Notes: generated by a model not told the origin, from the sequence alone. A DNA stretch of 64,000 nucleotides from Algoriphagus sp. Y33 (GCF_014838715.1 NZ_CP061947.1:5446001-5510000), one strand, 5' to 3'. Shown: positions 53,293 through 61,966, numbered from the stretch's first letter. Translations and numbers: made by a program.

Positions 53293-53996
53293 TGGGTAAA
53301 TTTGCGCACAGAAGTGAGAAAAAGGAGTTGATGGACGACTTCAGTTGTTCGGGTGAAGAGCTGGAGCAAACCTTGCGGGAGTTGAAAACCATCAACCGCT
53401 GGCTCGGGGGGAACTATGTAACCACCTCTGGATTGGCAAAGGTTTTCAGGAGTTATCCACAGCGTTCCTATGTCGTGGCGGATATAGGCTGTGGAGGTGG
53501 AGACATGATCAGAGTGATGGATGAATGGGCAAAAAGTCAAAAAAAAGAGGTTAACTTTACAGGCATCGATGCCAACAGGAACATTATTGCCCTTGCGTCG
53601 GCTAGGTTAACTGATTTACCCAAAGTCAGATGGAGAGTTCAAAATGTTTTCGAACCGGAATTCTCCGAAGAAAAAGTAGATATCTCTACTTGCACGCTCT
53701 TTACACATCATTTTACTGATAGCGAATTAGTTGAATTGCTGAAATCTCTTCGGGAAAAATCCCGCTTGGGTATTGTAATTAACGACCTGCACAGACATCC
53801 CTTGGCTTATTATAGTATCAAGTGGCTTACCCGGATATTTAGCGAATCAAAGATGGTGCAAAACGATGCTCCCTTGTCTGTTTTGAGAAGTTTTTCTAAG
53901 GTAGATTGGGAGGGAATATTAAGATCTGCTCAGATTGACCGTTTCGAAATACGCTGGCATTGGGCTTTTCGCTGGCAAGTGAACATTATATTTTAA
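53292..53996 (+). CDS. SAM-dependent methyltransferase of the polyketide cluster
   Basis: A 234-residue class I methyltransferase. Motif I is VADIGCGGGDMIRVMDEW (about residue 63), followed by the acidic end of strand 2 (FTGIDANRNIIALAS). The segment SCSGEELEQTLRELKTINRWLGG at the N-terminus is typical of methyltransferases next to type III synthases. The ATG at 53292 shares one base with the synthase stop (TGATG), so translation is coupled. Probably O- or C-methylates the polyketide phenol or a quinone; this is by analogy with the SrsA/SrsB pairs of phenolic lipid synthesis. Confidence 0.83.
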   Translation: MGKFAHRSEKKELMDDFSCSGEELEQTLRELKTINRWLGGNYVTTSGLAKVFRSYPQRSYVVADIGCGGGDMIRVMDEWAKSQKKEVNFTGIDANRNIIALASARLTDLPKVRWRVQNVFEPEFSEEKVDISTCTLFTHHFTDSELVELLKSLREKSRLGIVINDLHRHPLAYYSIKWLTRIFSESKMVQNDAPLSVLRSFSKVDWEGILRSAQIDRFEIRWHWAFRWQVNIIF

Positions 53997-54023
53997 AAGA
54001 TAACCAACCAAAAAAGTTTAAAA

Positions 54024-54878
54024 ATGGAAATTTCCCAGGAAACCATCAATGTATTTTATGAGAAAGCTATTGACTTAGCTTATGTGATTGTACCGAGAAT
54101 ATTATTTGCCTTAATTTTTTATTTCGTCGGTAAATTTATTGTAAGTAAAGCCCTGAATGGTTTGAAACACTTTTTGGAGAGGAGGGATAACAACCCCTCT
54201 TTAAATGAGTTTGTTTTTGGTTTTGCCAAGGTGGTATTGTATATGGTGCTTTTCGTTGGAGTTGCAAATATCCTCGGGGCGCCTTTGGGCTCTTTAGTTG
54301 CTATCTTTGGTGCCGCAGGTTTAGCCATAGGCTTGGCTTTACAGGGCTCTCTTTCCAATTTTGCCGGAGGTATATTGATCTTAGGCTTTAAGCCCTTTCA
54401 GGTAGGTGACATAGTAGTTGCGCAAGGACATACCGGGAAGATCGCCAAAATACAGATTTTGTACACACACCTGATGACTTTTGACAACAAAGAGGTAATT
54501 ATCCCCAATGGTAGTTTGGCCAATTCAGATATCGTTAATATGAGTACCCAAGAGACGAGAAGAACAGAGATAAACGTGGGAGTGGCATACGGTACCAACA
54601 TCAAACAGGCAAAAGAGATTTTACTGAATATCTTTGAAAACGATCCTCGTGTCCTTAAAGATCCTGCACCTTTTGTAGCGTTGACGAATTTCGGAGATAG
54701 TTCGTTGGATCTAGTAGTGAGAGTTTGGGCTAACGCAAGTGACTTGTGGCCTGTCCATTTCGATGGAATGGAGTCAATTAATTCTGAGTTTGAAAAAGCA
54801 GGTATTGAAATTCCTTTTCCTCAGCGGGTTGTTCACCAAATTAAAGATAAAGCAGCGGAAGAAGAATCAAATTCTTAA
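54024..54878 (+). CDS. MscS family mechanosensitive channel
   Basis: A 284-residue small-conductance channel: three N-terminal transmembrane segments, the pore helix with VAIFGAAGLAIGLALQGSLSNFAGGILIL, and the soluble vestibule beginning KPFQVGDIVVAQGHTGKIAKIQILYT and VIIPNGSLANSDIVN. It releases solutes on hypo-osmotic shock. It follows the methyltransferase by 27 bp in the same direction, so readthrough is possible, but its role is unrelated. Length is normal (E. coli MscS is 286). Confidence 0.95.
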   Translation: MEISQETINVFYEKAIDLAYVIVPRILFALIFYFVGKFIVSKALNGLKHFLERRDNNPSLNEFVFGFAKVVLYMVLFVGVANILGAPLGSLVAIFGAAGLAIGLALQGSLSNFAGGILILGFKPFQVGDIVVAQGHTGKIAKIQILYTHLMTFDNKEVIIPNGSLANSDIVNMSTQETRRTEINVGVAYGTNIKQAKEILLNIFENDPRVLKDPAPFVALTNFGDSSLDLVVRVWANASDLWPVHFDGMESINSEFEKAGIEIPFPQRVVHQIKDKAAEEESNS

Positions 54879-54923
54879 AAAAACACCTTCAAAATAAAAA
54901 AAGGCTGTCCCTAAGTCATAATT

Positions 54924-55031
54924 GTCACATTGAGCAGCTTGCCACGCTGTGGCGGAAAGTAGAAATGGGCTTAATTAGCACATAAAAGGCTTCGACTTCC
55001 CGCCAAGGCGAGGCAAGCTGCTACCAATGAC
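54924..55031 (+). repeat. MITE-like intergenic repeat, copy 2
   Basis: 108 bp with imperfect terminal inverted repeats: GTCACATTGAGCAGCTTGCC at the left and GGCAAGCTGCTACCAATGAC at the right. The inside has CGCTGTGGCGGAAAGTAGAA and a GGCTTCGACTTCCCGCCA segment. No coding frame. Copy 1 is at 35356-35467. Confidence 0.7.
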
Positions 55032-55073
55032 GGATTTAATCTGAGTGAGCAGGTATTGGTATTGTCTCAGTCC

Positions 55074-55104
55074 GAGCGAAGTCGAGAACTCTTCGACTTC
55101 GCTC
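55074..55104. repeat. Inverted repeat GAGCGAAGTCGA...TCGACTTCGCTC
   Basis: Perfect 12-bp arms (55074-55085 and 55093-55104) with a 7-nt loop, next to the MITE-like copy and probably part of the same intergenic repeat pool. The rest of 54879-55394 holds no gene. Confidence 0.7.
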
Positions 55105-55341
55105 AGGATGACCTTAATTTGTCCCTAATTACCTTGCTGTCCCTACTCTTTTGTAAATTCTAAATTTTTCTTATTCAACCTGACAAGAACCTCATTAATG
55201 ATAGCCTCTTTTTAGGGTTAAAATATGAGCTTGAATCAATTTCTGTGACTGTAGCTTAGAGCTTCTCAGAACCTGACTGATTTTGAAGCATATATTTCCC
55301 AATAGAATTGGTAATACATGGGCTGCGTTAAATTTTTCTAT

Positions 55342-55369
55342 AAAAAAAGGCTACCTCAAAAAGATAGCC
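55342..55369 (-). terminator. Terminator of the 55395-56225 lipoprotein gene
   Basis: GGCTA (55349-55353) and TAGCC (55365-55369); seven A at 55342-55348 give a T-run on the minus strand, 26 bp beyond the stop. Confidence 0.7.
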
Positions 55370-55394
55370 GCTTTGATTTCTTTACACAAGGTAC

Positions 55395-56225
55395 TTAATC
55401 AAAAGTCACTTGTTTAGAGCCATTTGGATAAGTGATGGTAGCCAGCTTATCACAAGTGCCATCTCCGTAATCCACTGAAGCCTCGATTCCTCTGAATTGA
55501 AAATTCATGATTCCTGAAATTGGGACAGTAACTCCAGACTCTATGCAGCTTTTTTTGTATACCAATGCATCTGAAGTGGAGGAAGTGTAGTCAAATCCTC
55601 CACGGCTTGTACCTGCAGCTGTACCTGTTATCGATACTTCATATTCGCCTTGAGTCCCAAGTTTGATATCGCGGAGCTGATCGCTTACTATGGACGCATA
55701 GGTGTCATCAGGCCAAATCACTTTACCGCTTTGGATTTTTACTTCCAAGTTAATTGTATTCGTTTCCAGGTTGGCTCCTTTGTTAGTAAGGATTCTGGTA
55801 CCTTCTACTTTAAGACCATCTACCTCATAGCCATCAAATGTAGTAGTGATTTTTGCTCCTGTGAACAATAAATTTGCTGTGTAGGAGATCATTACTATTC
55901 CTTTTCTAGTTACACCGCCTGTGCTGGTGCAGCCATCTCCGAAATCAACGGTGATCTTCTTGGCTTCTTCATCTATGGTTACTAAAGCGCCCTCGCAGAG
56001 ATTGCCTGCGGGTACGTCTGCTGTGGTTCTTGCACTAAGGCCAGAATTGCTGAGAACTGTGAGCGTGAGGTTGTCTAAATCTTCGAAGGCCATGTTAACT
56101 TTTATGTCTTCTTCTACTACAGAAAGATCCGGTTCAGGGGCATCATTTGTAGAATCGCAGCTTGAGACGTAGATAGCTCCTGTGATCATCAGAAATAGCA
56201 GTGCTGGGTTGAATAATTTTTTCAT
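55395..56225 (-). CDS. Secreted lipoprotein of unknown function, beta-rich
   Basis: A 276-residue lipoprotein: leader and lipobox YVSSC (Cys 23), a linker, then a beta-rich domain with repeated FGDGC-like motifs (VDFGDGCTSTGGVTRKGIVMISY; DYGDGTCDKLATITYPNGSK). Such paired GDGC and GK segments recur in Bacteroidota surface lipoproteins with no assigned role. A 58-residue minus-strand gene lies 23 bp upstream and could share the transcript. Ends with a good terminator. Confidence 0.75.
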   Translation of the reverse strand: MKKLFNPALLFLMITGAIYVSSCDSTNDAPEPDLSVVEEDIKVNMAFEDLDNLTLTVLSNSGLSARTTADVPAGNLCEGALVTIDEEAKKITVDFGDGCTSTGGVTRKGIVMISYTANLLFTGAKITTTFDGYEVDGLKVEGTRILTNKGANLETNTINLEVKIQSGKVIWPDDTYASIVSDQLRDIKLGTQGEYEVSITGTAAGTSRGGFDYTSSTSDALVYKKSCIESGVTVPISGIMNFQFRGIEASVDYGDGTCDKLATITYPNGSKQVTFD

Positions 56226-56248
56226 TGAGTTGTTAAATTGGTGATTGG

Positions 56249-56425
56249 TTAGTTTTTATTTGTCTTTTCCGGAGCGTGATCCGGTTTCTTTATCTTCGCT
56301 CCCACACATCCTATGTTCTGCGTAAAAGGAATGTCTGTCGGCAGTATTCCCATACCTTCGGAAAGATCCCATTCCTCTACATCCGTGGGTTTTTCATGGT
56401 TTTTTTTGGGGTTACTGTTTTTCAT
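56249..56425 (-). CDS. Small 58-residue acidic/basic protein
   Basis: The minus strand opens an ATG at 56425 and reads 58 codons to TAA at 56249: starts MKNSNPKKNHEKPTDVEEWD, then LSEGMGILPTDIPFTQNIGCVGAKIKKP. The segment EEWDLSEGMGILP and a single late Cys recall a small uncharacterised protein I associate with Cyclobacteriaceae. No transmembrane span. It lies 23 bp before the lipoprotein gene in the same direction. Function unknown; the plus-strand frame at the same place has no protein character. Confidence 0.65.
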   Translation of the reverse strand: MKNSNPKKNHEKPTDVEEWDLSEGMGILPTDIPFTQNIGCVGAKIKKPDHAPEKTNKN

Positions 56426-56502
56426 AGGGGCATTTTAGTTAATGTGAAACGTCAACTACTTACTTCACTATAAAAATGGAAAGGAGGCAAGGATTGCGCC
56501 AA

Positions 56503-56537
56503 TTTGATTAGTTACCTTAATTCAATTCCTATCTTTG
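56503..56537 (+). promoter_or_regulatory. Promoter (TTTG-N23-TATCTTTG) of the MutS-like/purKE operon
   Basis: -33 box TTTG (56503-56506) and -7 box TATCTTTG (56530-56537), 23 bp apart, the long end of the accepted range. The predicted transcription start is at or next to the ATG at 56541, so the mRNA would be leaderless or nearly so. Confidence 0.5.
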
Positions 56538-56540
56538 GGC

Positions 56541-58310
56541 ATGAAAGGATTTGATTTTGAAAATTCCAATCTCCCGGAGAAATTGAAAACGGTAAAAAGC
56601 AAGGCAGGAACCTTGTCTTTTTTACGCTTGATTGTCTTTTTGGCAATGGGGGGCCTATTTGTATTGTCGGTTTCGGATAACCCGGTTTGGTTGTTGTTTT
56701 TTGGGATTTCGGTTGTTGTTTTTATTTCTTTGATTAGAAAATATAATGATCAGAAAGACCAAGAAGCTATTTATCTGGCCTTGGAGAAAATGAATGACAA
56801 TAGTCAAAAAAGGATAGCCAGAAAGCTTAAAGAGCTAAATAGTGGAATAGAATTTCAGGAGAAAGCACATCCATTTTCCAATGATCTGGATCTCTTTGGA
56901 GATCATTCTCTTTTTCAGCTTCTGAACCATACCGTTTCCAAGGATGGAAAAGAGGCGTTGGCAGAAAAGATGAAATCCGGAATTGATTTGGCCAGAGCGG
57001 AGACATTTCGTGAAGCTTCTGCAGAGTTGGCTTCAAAACCAAATTTTCTTCTTGCTATGGAAAGCATAGGGATGGCTTTTTATAATGAGGAGAGATCAAA
57101 TTCGGGATGGATTAAATGGCTGCATGAGGAAGATAAAAATACGTTTTTGATTACTGTTTTTGCCTTTGTTGGCCCCATCGGAGGACTTGTTTTTTCGGTC
57201 TTAGGATATCTGGGGTTTATTCCGGCTGCATTGATTGGTGTCTGGATATTAATTGGGATGGTGTTTCTGGGAATGGTGTTCAGGCCCTTAAAAAGAGCAG
57301 CTGAGTCGATTCCCAGCAGAGATCAGCTAAAAACATATCGTTATTGGCTTGCTGTATTGGAAAAAGAGCCACTAGAGTCGTCGCTTCTGAAGAAGATGCA
57401 GGCACCATTTCTCACCAAAGAGGTCAAAGCTTCTACACTTTTTGATCAACTGGATGGGCTGGGCTTGTGGATTCAGAATCGAATAAATTTATTATATATT
57501 CCTTTGAACTTATTTTTTTGGACTGATCTGTTATTATACCTCAGGTTAGTTTCTTGGAAAAGAAATTACGGAAATCTCATTGCTGATTTCCCTGCTCGGT
57601 TGGTGGAGTGGGAAGTGTTGATTTCCCTGGGAGCTTTTGAAAGTGAAGTTGGCGGAAAGGGAAAAGTAATCCACGTGGAGAAAGGATTGATAGGTAAAGT
57701 GGTTTCGCATCCTTTGCTTGAGCCTGGTGTGGCTGTACCAAATGATTTTATTATTGATGGGCAACAACGAATTATTTTGCTCACGGGAGCTAATATGAGC
57801 GGAAAAACCACTTTCATGCGAACGTTGGGAATTAATTGTGTGTTAGTCAACCTAGGTTTGAAGCCTTTTGCCGAGGAATTTGGCTTCTCTGCATTTCAGC
57901 TTTACACCAGTATGAGGAATACCGATAATTTGGGAGAAAGCGTAAGTTCCTTTTATGCCGAGCTGAGCCGTATCAAGCAATTGATAGAGAGAATAGAAAA
58001 TGGGGAGCAGATCTTTTTCTTGTTGGATGAAATTCTGAAAGGGACGAATACAGAAGACCGGATTGCAGGATCGGAAGCACTGATCAGGCAGGTGGACAGT
58101 ACTGAGGCGTTGGGGATCATCAGTACCCATGATATAGAATTGGCAGAATTGGAAACAAGGATGAGTTCGGTAAATAACTTCAGTTTTCATTCCGAGATAC
58201 ACGACCAGTCTATTGATTTTGATTACAAAATAAAACGGGGGGCATGCCCGAGTTTCAATGCACATAAGCTCATGGAATTAATGGGGATTCGTTTTCAAGA
58301 AGAGAAGTAA
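56541..58310 (+). CDS. Membrane-anchored MutS-like ATPase
   Basis: A 589-residue protein whose last third is a MutS ATPase domain: Walker A TGANMSGKTTFMRTLGIN (about 415-432), the following LYTSMRNTDNLGESVSSFYAEL, Walker B FFLLDEILKGTNTEDR and THDIELA. The front lacks the mismatch-recognition domain and instead has two hydrophobic pairs (about 26-55 and 203-245). It therefore cannot be a classical MutS. This Bacteroidota form has no established function. Start is ATG 56541, with a promoter ending just before it. It heads an operon with purK and purE. Confidence 0.85.
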   Translation: MKGFDFENSNLPEKLKTVKSKAGTLSFLRLIVFLAMGGLFVLSVSDNPVWLLFFGISVVVFISLIRKYNDQKDQEAIYLALEKMNDNSQKRIARKLKELNSGIEFQEKAHPFSNDLDLFGDHSLFQLLNHTVSKDGKEALAEKMKSGIDLARAETFREASAELASKPNFLLAMESIGMAFYNEERSNSGWIKWLHEEDKNTFLITVFAFVGPIGGLVFSVLGYLGFIPAALIGVWILIGMVFLGMVFRPLKRAAESIPSRDQLKTYRYWLAVLEKEPLESSLLKKMQAPFLTKEVKASTLFDQLDGLGLWIQNRINLLYIPLNLFFWTDLLLYLRLVSWKRNYGNLIADFPARLVEWEVLISLGAFESEVGGKGKVIHVEKGLIGKVVSHPLLEPGVAVPNDFIIDGQQRIILLTGANMSGKTTFMRTLGINCVLVNLGLKPFAEEFGFSAFQLYTSMRNTDNLGESVSSFYAELSRIKQLIERIENGEQIFFLLDEILKGTNTEDRIAGSEALIRQVDSTEALGIISTHDIELAELETRMSSVNNFSFHSEIHDQSIDFDYKIKRGACPSFNAHKLMELMGIRFQEEK

Positions 58311-58356
58311 ATCCCCTTTTCGATGAGATTGATTTATTTTCGATTACAATTTAACT

Positions 58357-59502
58357 ATGGCTATACCATCGCAATCCCCCGTTTTGGGTGTCCTCGGAGG
58401 AGGTCAATTGGGCCGCATGCTTATTCAGTCGGCGATCAATTACAATCAAGATATCCACATCTTGGACCCGGATCCAAATGCACCTTGCAAGGATCTGGCA
58501 CAGCGTTTTACAGTGGGCTCACTTAAGGATTTTGATACGGTTTATGCTTTTGGACATAGCTGTGATGTGATTACGGTGGAGATTGAAAGTGTTAATACGG
58601 AAGCACTTGAACAATTGCAGCGGGAAGGAAAGAAAGTTTATCCACAACCTGATATCTTAAGTCTCATCAAGGATAAAAGAAAACAAAAGCAATTTTACCA
58701 ATTGCACGGAATTCCTACCGCTGACTTTATTCTTACGGTAGACAAAGCTGATGTTATCCATAACGCTGATTTTCTTCCCGCTGTGAATAAGTTGGGCAAA
58801 GAAGGCTATGATGGGAGAGGCGTTCAGGTTTTGAGAACAGATGCAGATTTGGAGAATGCCTTCGATGCTCCCGGGCTTTTGGAGAAATTGATTGATTTTG
58901 AAAAGGAAATTGCGGTGACCGTGGCTAGGAATGAATCGGGAGAGCTGGTGGTATACCCTGCTGTGGAATGTGCTTTTCACCCAACGGCCAACTTGGTTGA
59001 GTTTCTTTTTGCTCCGGCGGAAATTTCCCAAGAGATAGCAGAGAAGGCAGAACAAATTGCGAAGGATGTAATTCTTAAGTTGGGAATGGTTGGTATTCTT
59101 GCCGTGGAAATGTTTGTGACTAAGGATGGGCAAGTTCTGGTGAATGAAGTAGCCCCAAGGACTCATAACAGTGGGCACCATACCATAGAGGCGAATTTTA
59201 CTTCCCAATTTGAACAGCATTTGCGGGCAGTCATGAACTGGCCACTGGGAAATCCGGATTTGAGATGTCCGGCAGCAATGATTAACTTACTGGGAGAAGA
59301 TGGTTATGACGGCCCTGTTTTGATAGAAGGAAAGGATGAGGCGATGGCAGAGCAAGGTGTCTACATTCATTTGTATGGGAAGAAAATCACCACGCCATTT
59401 AGGAAAATGGGACATGTGACCATTTTGGCAGATACGATTTCAGGCTTGAAGGAAAAAGCGCAACGGATAAAAGAGTTAATCAAAATTAAAGCTATACAAT
59501 GA
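58357..59502 (+). CDS. purK: 5-(carboxyamino)imidazole ribonucleotide synthase
   Basis: A 381-residue ATP-grasp enzyme that carboxylates AIR with bicarbonate and ATP in purine synthesis. [18 protein letters not shown] opens the protein; [25 protein letters not shown]-type [43 protein letters not shown] and [11 protein letters not shown] are hallmark stretches. It starts 47 bp after the MutS-like gene and overlaps purE by 4 bp (ATGA), so N5-CAIR passes straight to PurE. Confidence 0.97.
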   Translation: MAIPSQSPVLGVLGGGQLGRMLIQSAINYNQDIHILDPDPNAPCKDLAQRFTVGSLKDFDTVYAFGHSCDVITVEIESVNTEALEQLQREGKKVYPQPDILSLIKDKRKQKQFYQLHGIPTADFILTVDKADVIHNADFLPAVNKLGKEGYDGRGVQVLRTDADLENAFDAPGLLEKLIDFEKEIAVTVARNESGELVVYPAVECAFHPTANLVEFLFAPAEISQEIAEKAEQIAKDVILKLGMVGILAVEMFVTKDGQVLVNEVAPRTHNSGHHTIEANFTSQFEQHLRAVMNWPLGNPDLRCPAAMINLLGEDGYDGPVLIEGKDEAMAEQGVYIHLYGKKITTPFRKMGHVTILADTISGLKEKAQRIKELIKIKAIQ

Positions 59503-60014
59503 AACCACAGGTAGGTATTATTATGGGAAGCCAATCGGATCTTCCCATTATGGCTGAAGCGGCACAAATGCTTGAAGAATTGGGTGTAAGCTATGAGTTG
59601 ACGGTGGTTTCTGCCCATCGTACACCACAGCGGATGATTGATTATGCCCATTCGGCGCGTGAGCGTGGGATCAAAGTAATCGTAGCAGGAGCCGGCGGAG
59701 CTGCGCATTTGCCCGGAATGGTGGCATCGATGACAAGTCTGCCGGTGATCGGAGTTCCTATCAAAAGCTCAAATTCCATTGATGGCTGGGATAGTATTTT
59801 GTCGATTTTGCAAATGCCTGGTGGAATCCCCGTAGCGACAGTAGCTTTGAACGGAGGGAAAAATGCAGGGATTTTGGCAGCATCAATTGTAGGTTCTTTT
59901 GACCCTAAAGTAGGGGAGAACTTAGATGCTTACAAAAAAACGCTCAAGGAGAAAGTGGAAGAATCCGCCGCCCAGATAGAGGCTAAGGGGTGGAAAGAGC
60001 TATTAAAGAAATAA
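59499..60014 (+). CDS. purE: N5-carboxyaminoimidazole ribonucleotide mutase
   Basis: A 171-residue class I Pur[65 protein letters not shown] and [11 protein letters not shown] are typical of the octameric mutase. It converts N5-CAIR to CAIR after PurK. Translation is coupled to purK by ATGA. A strong terminator begins 2 bp past its stop. Confidence 0.97.
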   Translation: MKPQVGIIMGSQSDLPIMAEAAQMLEELGVSYELTVVSAHRTPQRMIDYAHSARERGIKVIVAGAGGAAHLPGMVASMTSLPVIGVPIKSSNSIDGWDSILSILQMPGGIPVATVALNGGKNAGILAASIVGSFDPKVGENLDAYKKTLKEKVEESAAQIEAKGWKELLKK

Positions 60015-60015
60015 A

Positions 60016-60042
60016 AAATGCGGCTGGAAAGCCGCATTTTAA
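60016..60042 (+). terminator. Terminator of the MutS-like/purK/purE operon
   Basis: AAATGCGGCT (60016-60025) and AGCCGCATTT (60030-60039), a perfect 10-bp stem with a 4-nt loop, then TTAA. It starts 2 bp after the purE stop. Confidence 0.85.
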
Positions 60043-60051
60043 TTCATTGCC

Positions 60052-60195
60052 ATGAATTGGAAAAAGATAATTCGATTTAAGATAGGGGATGTCCCTTGGG
60101 AAATTCCCCTGGATGTATTGGTCCTGTTGGGAGGGATTGCCTTACTACTGATGGGGGCAGGTGCCTATTTTGGATTTCAGTTTGGATCTGGCTAA
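60052..60195 (+). CDS. Small 47-residue membrane protein
   Basis: ATG 60052 opens 47 codons to TAA at 60195: MNWKKIIRFKIGDVPWEIPL, a hydrophobic segment LDVLVLLGGIALLLMGAGAYF, then GFQFGSG. A basic amphipathic head and one transmembrane span suggest a small inner-membrane protein. It lies just after the purE terminator and its stop overlaps that of the minus-strand gene at 60192 by 4 bp. No family recognised; could be chance, but the layout is protein-like. Confidence 0.5.
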   Translation: MNWKKIIRFKIGDVPWEIPLDVLVLLGGIALLLMGAGAYFGFQFGSG

Positions 60196-60653
60196 TCAGT
60201 AAAGATTCCCCAGCCGTCATCATTTTTTTCGTTAGGGTCAAAACCCTTAATCCACTCAATAAAGAGTAAACGATATTCCTCTATAGCTTCTCTGAGAAGT
60301 TCTAAATGTTCTTCTGCGTGGGTTCCCTCCATTCCAAGTTGATAGGTCATGGAATAGAGACTTTTTGCATGTACTTTCATGACTACAGCTTTCTCCATTT
60401 TCAAGACATAGTCGGAAGCACCTTCTGCTCCACTGAATCTGCTAATCATTGTAGTAGTATCCTCCAGCATAATATTGCCGTAAAGCTCTTTTCTCGCCTC
60501 ATCCAAACTCCCCACTAGGGCACGGGTCAAGGCAAATATATCCTTAGACTTTTTCATCAAGGGATGCTTGTAAATGTTTTGGTGCTCCTTACGTGCATCA
60601 AACTCATCGTCCTCATCCCAGTCAGCCTCATCATCATCGAAATCGTCCCACAT
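60192..60653 (-). CDS. Acidic hypothetical protein
   Basis: A 153-residue protein with a very acidic start (MWDDFDDDEADWDEDDEFD), then a helical middle (YKHPLMKKSKDIFALTRALVGSLDEARKELYG; KMEKAVVMKVHAKSLYSMTYQLGM) and end (LELLREAIEEYRLLFIEWIKGFD). Probably cytoplasmic and all-helical. I recognise no domain. It lies 14 bp after the DUF3127 gene in the same direction, so both form one short transcript. Confidence 0.7.
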   Translation of the reverse strand: MWDDFDDDEADWDEDDEFDARKEHQNIYKHPLMKKSKDIFALTRALVGSLDEARKELYGNIMLEDTTTMISRFSGAEGASDYVLKMEKAVVMKVHAKSLYSMTYQLGMEGTHAEEHLELLREAIEEYRLLFIEWIKGFDPNEKNDDGWGIFTD

Positions 60654-60667
60654 TTGGCATTTGTGTT

Positions 60668-61015
60668 TTAGAATGGCAATTTGTCCTCTTCTCCTTCTGA
60701 GTGAAAACTGTCTACCTCAGGCATTGCTGAATTGGCAGATCCTGCTCCACCGGCTCTATCTACTTTGTATGCTTTCACTTCAGTATACCAGCGTCCGTTG
60801 TACTCACGGCTTTCCACATCTATACTCAACGTCACATTTTCTCCTGCATTTACAGAAAATTGATCGATTTTGTCTCCCCAGAGAGCCACACATACTTTTT
60901 TTGGATATTGCCCTCCTGTTTCAAGGATGAATTCCTGCTTTCTCCATGCGTTGCCACTTTTTGAATTTCCACCTACTTCGGGTAGTTTTTGGATTACTTT
61001 TCCACTCAATTCCAT
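60668..61015 (-). CDS. DUF3127 protein, single-stranded-DNA-binding-like fold
   Basis: A 115-residue protein: MELSGKVIQKLPEVGGNSKS, FILETGGQYPKKVCVALWG, VTLSIDVESREYNGRWYTEVKAYKVDR and the acidic tail EGEEDKLPF. DUF3127 is an OB-fold family resembling SSB, including the acidic hydrophobic tip. Start taken at ATG 61015; the frame stays open to 61186 but the extra residues look non-coding. Nucleic-acid binding is inferred from fold. Upstream gene neighbours are divergent. Confidence 0.85.
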   Translation of the reverse strand: MELSGKVIQKLPEVGGNSKSGNAWRKQEFILETGGQYPKKVCVALWGDKIDQFSVNAGENVTLSIDVESREYNGRWYTEVKAYKVDRAGGAGSANSAMPEVDSFHSEGEEDKLPF

Positions 61016-61363
61016 TGTCGTATTATTAAATGTCTGTCTGTGCGAAGTTACACATTGCCATTGAAATCTCCTGTTTGGAGTATCGCTAATTACTTTGATT
61101 GAGGAGTAGACTTTAACATTTTTTGGCATAAACATTGGTTCTGAAGAAGTAGAAGCAAGCCCCGTTCTAAATAAAGTTTTGCACATTGCTGTTTCTGTAA
61201 TATTAAATTTGGATTATTCTTGTAGATAAGTTTATGGGATAAAATCCTTGTGTTTTCTTTGCACAGTTGTATTCGAAATCATACTTTTAAACAGTTTCTT
61301 TTTCTTTCACTCTTAACTGATACTATGGTCTAGACCTTTACGTTTATAATAAACCAACTTAAA
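61016..61363. other. Divergent control region without a gene
   Basis: 348 bp between DUF3127 (minus) and the ECF sigma gene (plus). A -7-like TTTCTTTG lies at 61254-61261 toward the sigma gene, about 100 bp before its ATG. An open frame on the minus strand up to 61186 is judged non-coding. Confidence 0.5.
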
Positions 61364-61966
61364 ATGAGTAAACGAATTGGTCCAAAGGACAGCGAATTGA
61401 TTGCACAGTATCGAAATGGTAGTGATGCAGCCTTTGATTTATTAGTAGATCGCTACCAAAGTAAAATGTATAGCACCATTTTTCTGATCGTTAAGGATCA
61501 GAAGGTAGCTGAGGATTTGCTCCAGGATGTATTTGTGAAAGTGGTCAAAACACTTAACTCTGACAAATACAACGAGGAGGGCAAGTTTCAGCCTTGGGTG
61601 ATGCGGATATCTCATAATCTGGCCATTGATTATTTTCGAAAGGCCAAAAGATATCCTTCCATCCTGATGGAGGATGGTTCGAATATTTTCAATTCGCTCA
61701 AGTTTGCGGAGGAAAATGTGGAAGATCGACAGGTAAGAGAAGAAAATATTGAGTTGGTGAAGCGTCTGATAGAGGAGCTTCCTGAGGCTCAAAAACAGGT
61801 CTTGATTATGCGGCATTACTTGGATATGAGTTTCCAGGAGATTGCAGAGCAGACCGGCGTAAGTATAAATACCGCTCTTGGAAGAATGCGATATGCGCTG
61901 ATCCACTTGCGGAAGAAGATGAAACAACTAAATTTTGCATATGATAAAACCATTTACCCCAAATGA
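61364..61966 (+). CDS. ECF RNA polymerase sigma factor
   Basis: A 200-residue sigma-70 factor of ECF type. Region 2 is AAFDLLVDRYQSKMYSTIFLIVKDQKVAEDLLQDVFVKVV with the following PWVMRISHNLAIDYFRK; region 4 is LPEAQKQVLIMRHYLDMSFQEIAEQTGVSINTALGRMRYAL. Intact, unlike the copy at 11998-12557. Its end overlaps the next small gene by 26 nt, the usual layout of a sigma factor and a regulatory partner. Confidence 0.93.
   Translation: MSKRIGPKDSELIAQYRNGSDAAFDLLVDRYQSKMYSTIFLIVKDQKVAEDLLQDVFVKVVKTLNSDKYNEEGKFQPWVMRISHNLAIDYFRKAKRYPSILMEDGSNIFNSLKFAEENVEDRQVREENIELVKRLIEELPEAQKQVLIMRHYLDMSFQEIAEQTGVSINTALGRMRYALIHLRKKMKQLNFAYDKTIYPK

Noticed and set aside
56276..56473. 65-residue plus-strand frame
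   Set aside because: Opposite to the credible 58-residue minus-strand gene; composition not protein-like.
61016..61186. 57-residue upstream extension of the DUF3127 protein
   Set aside because: Family members begin at MELSGKVIQKLP; the extension looks like untranslated leader.
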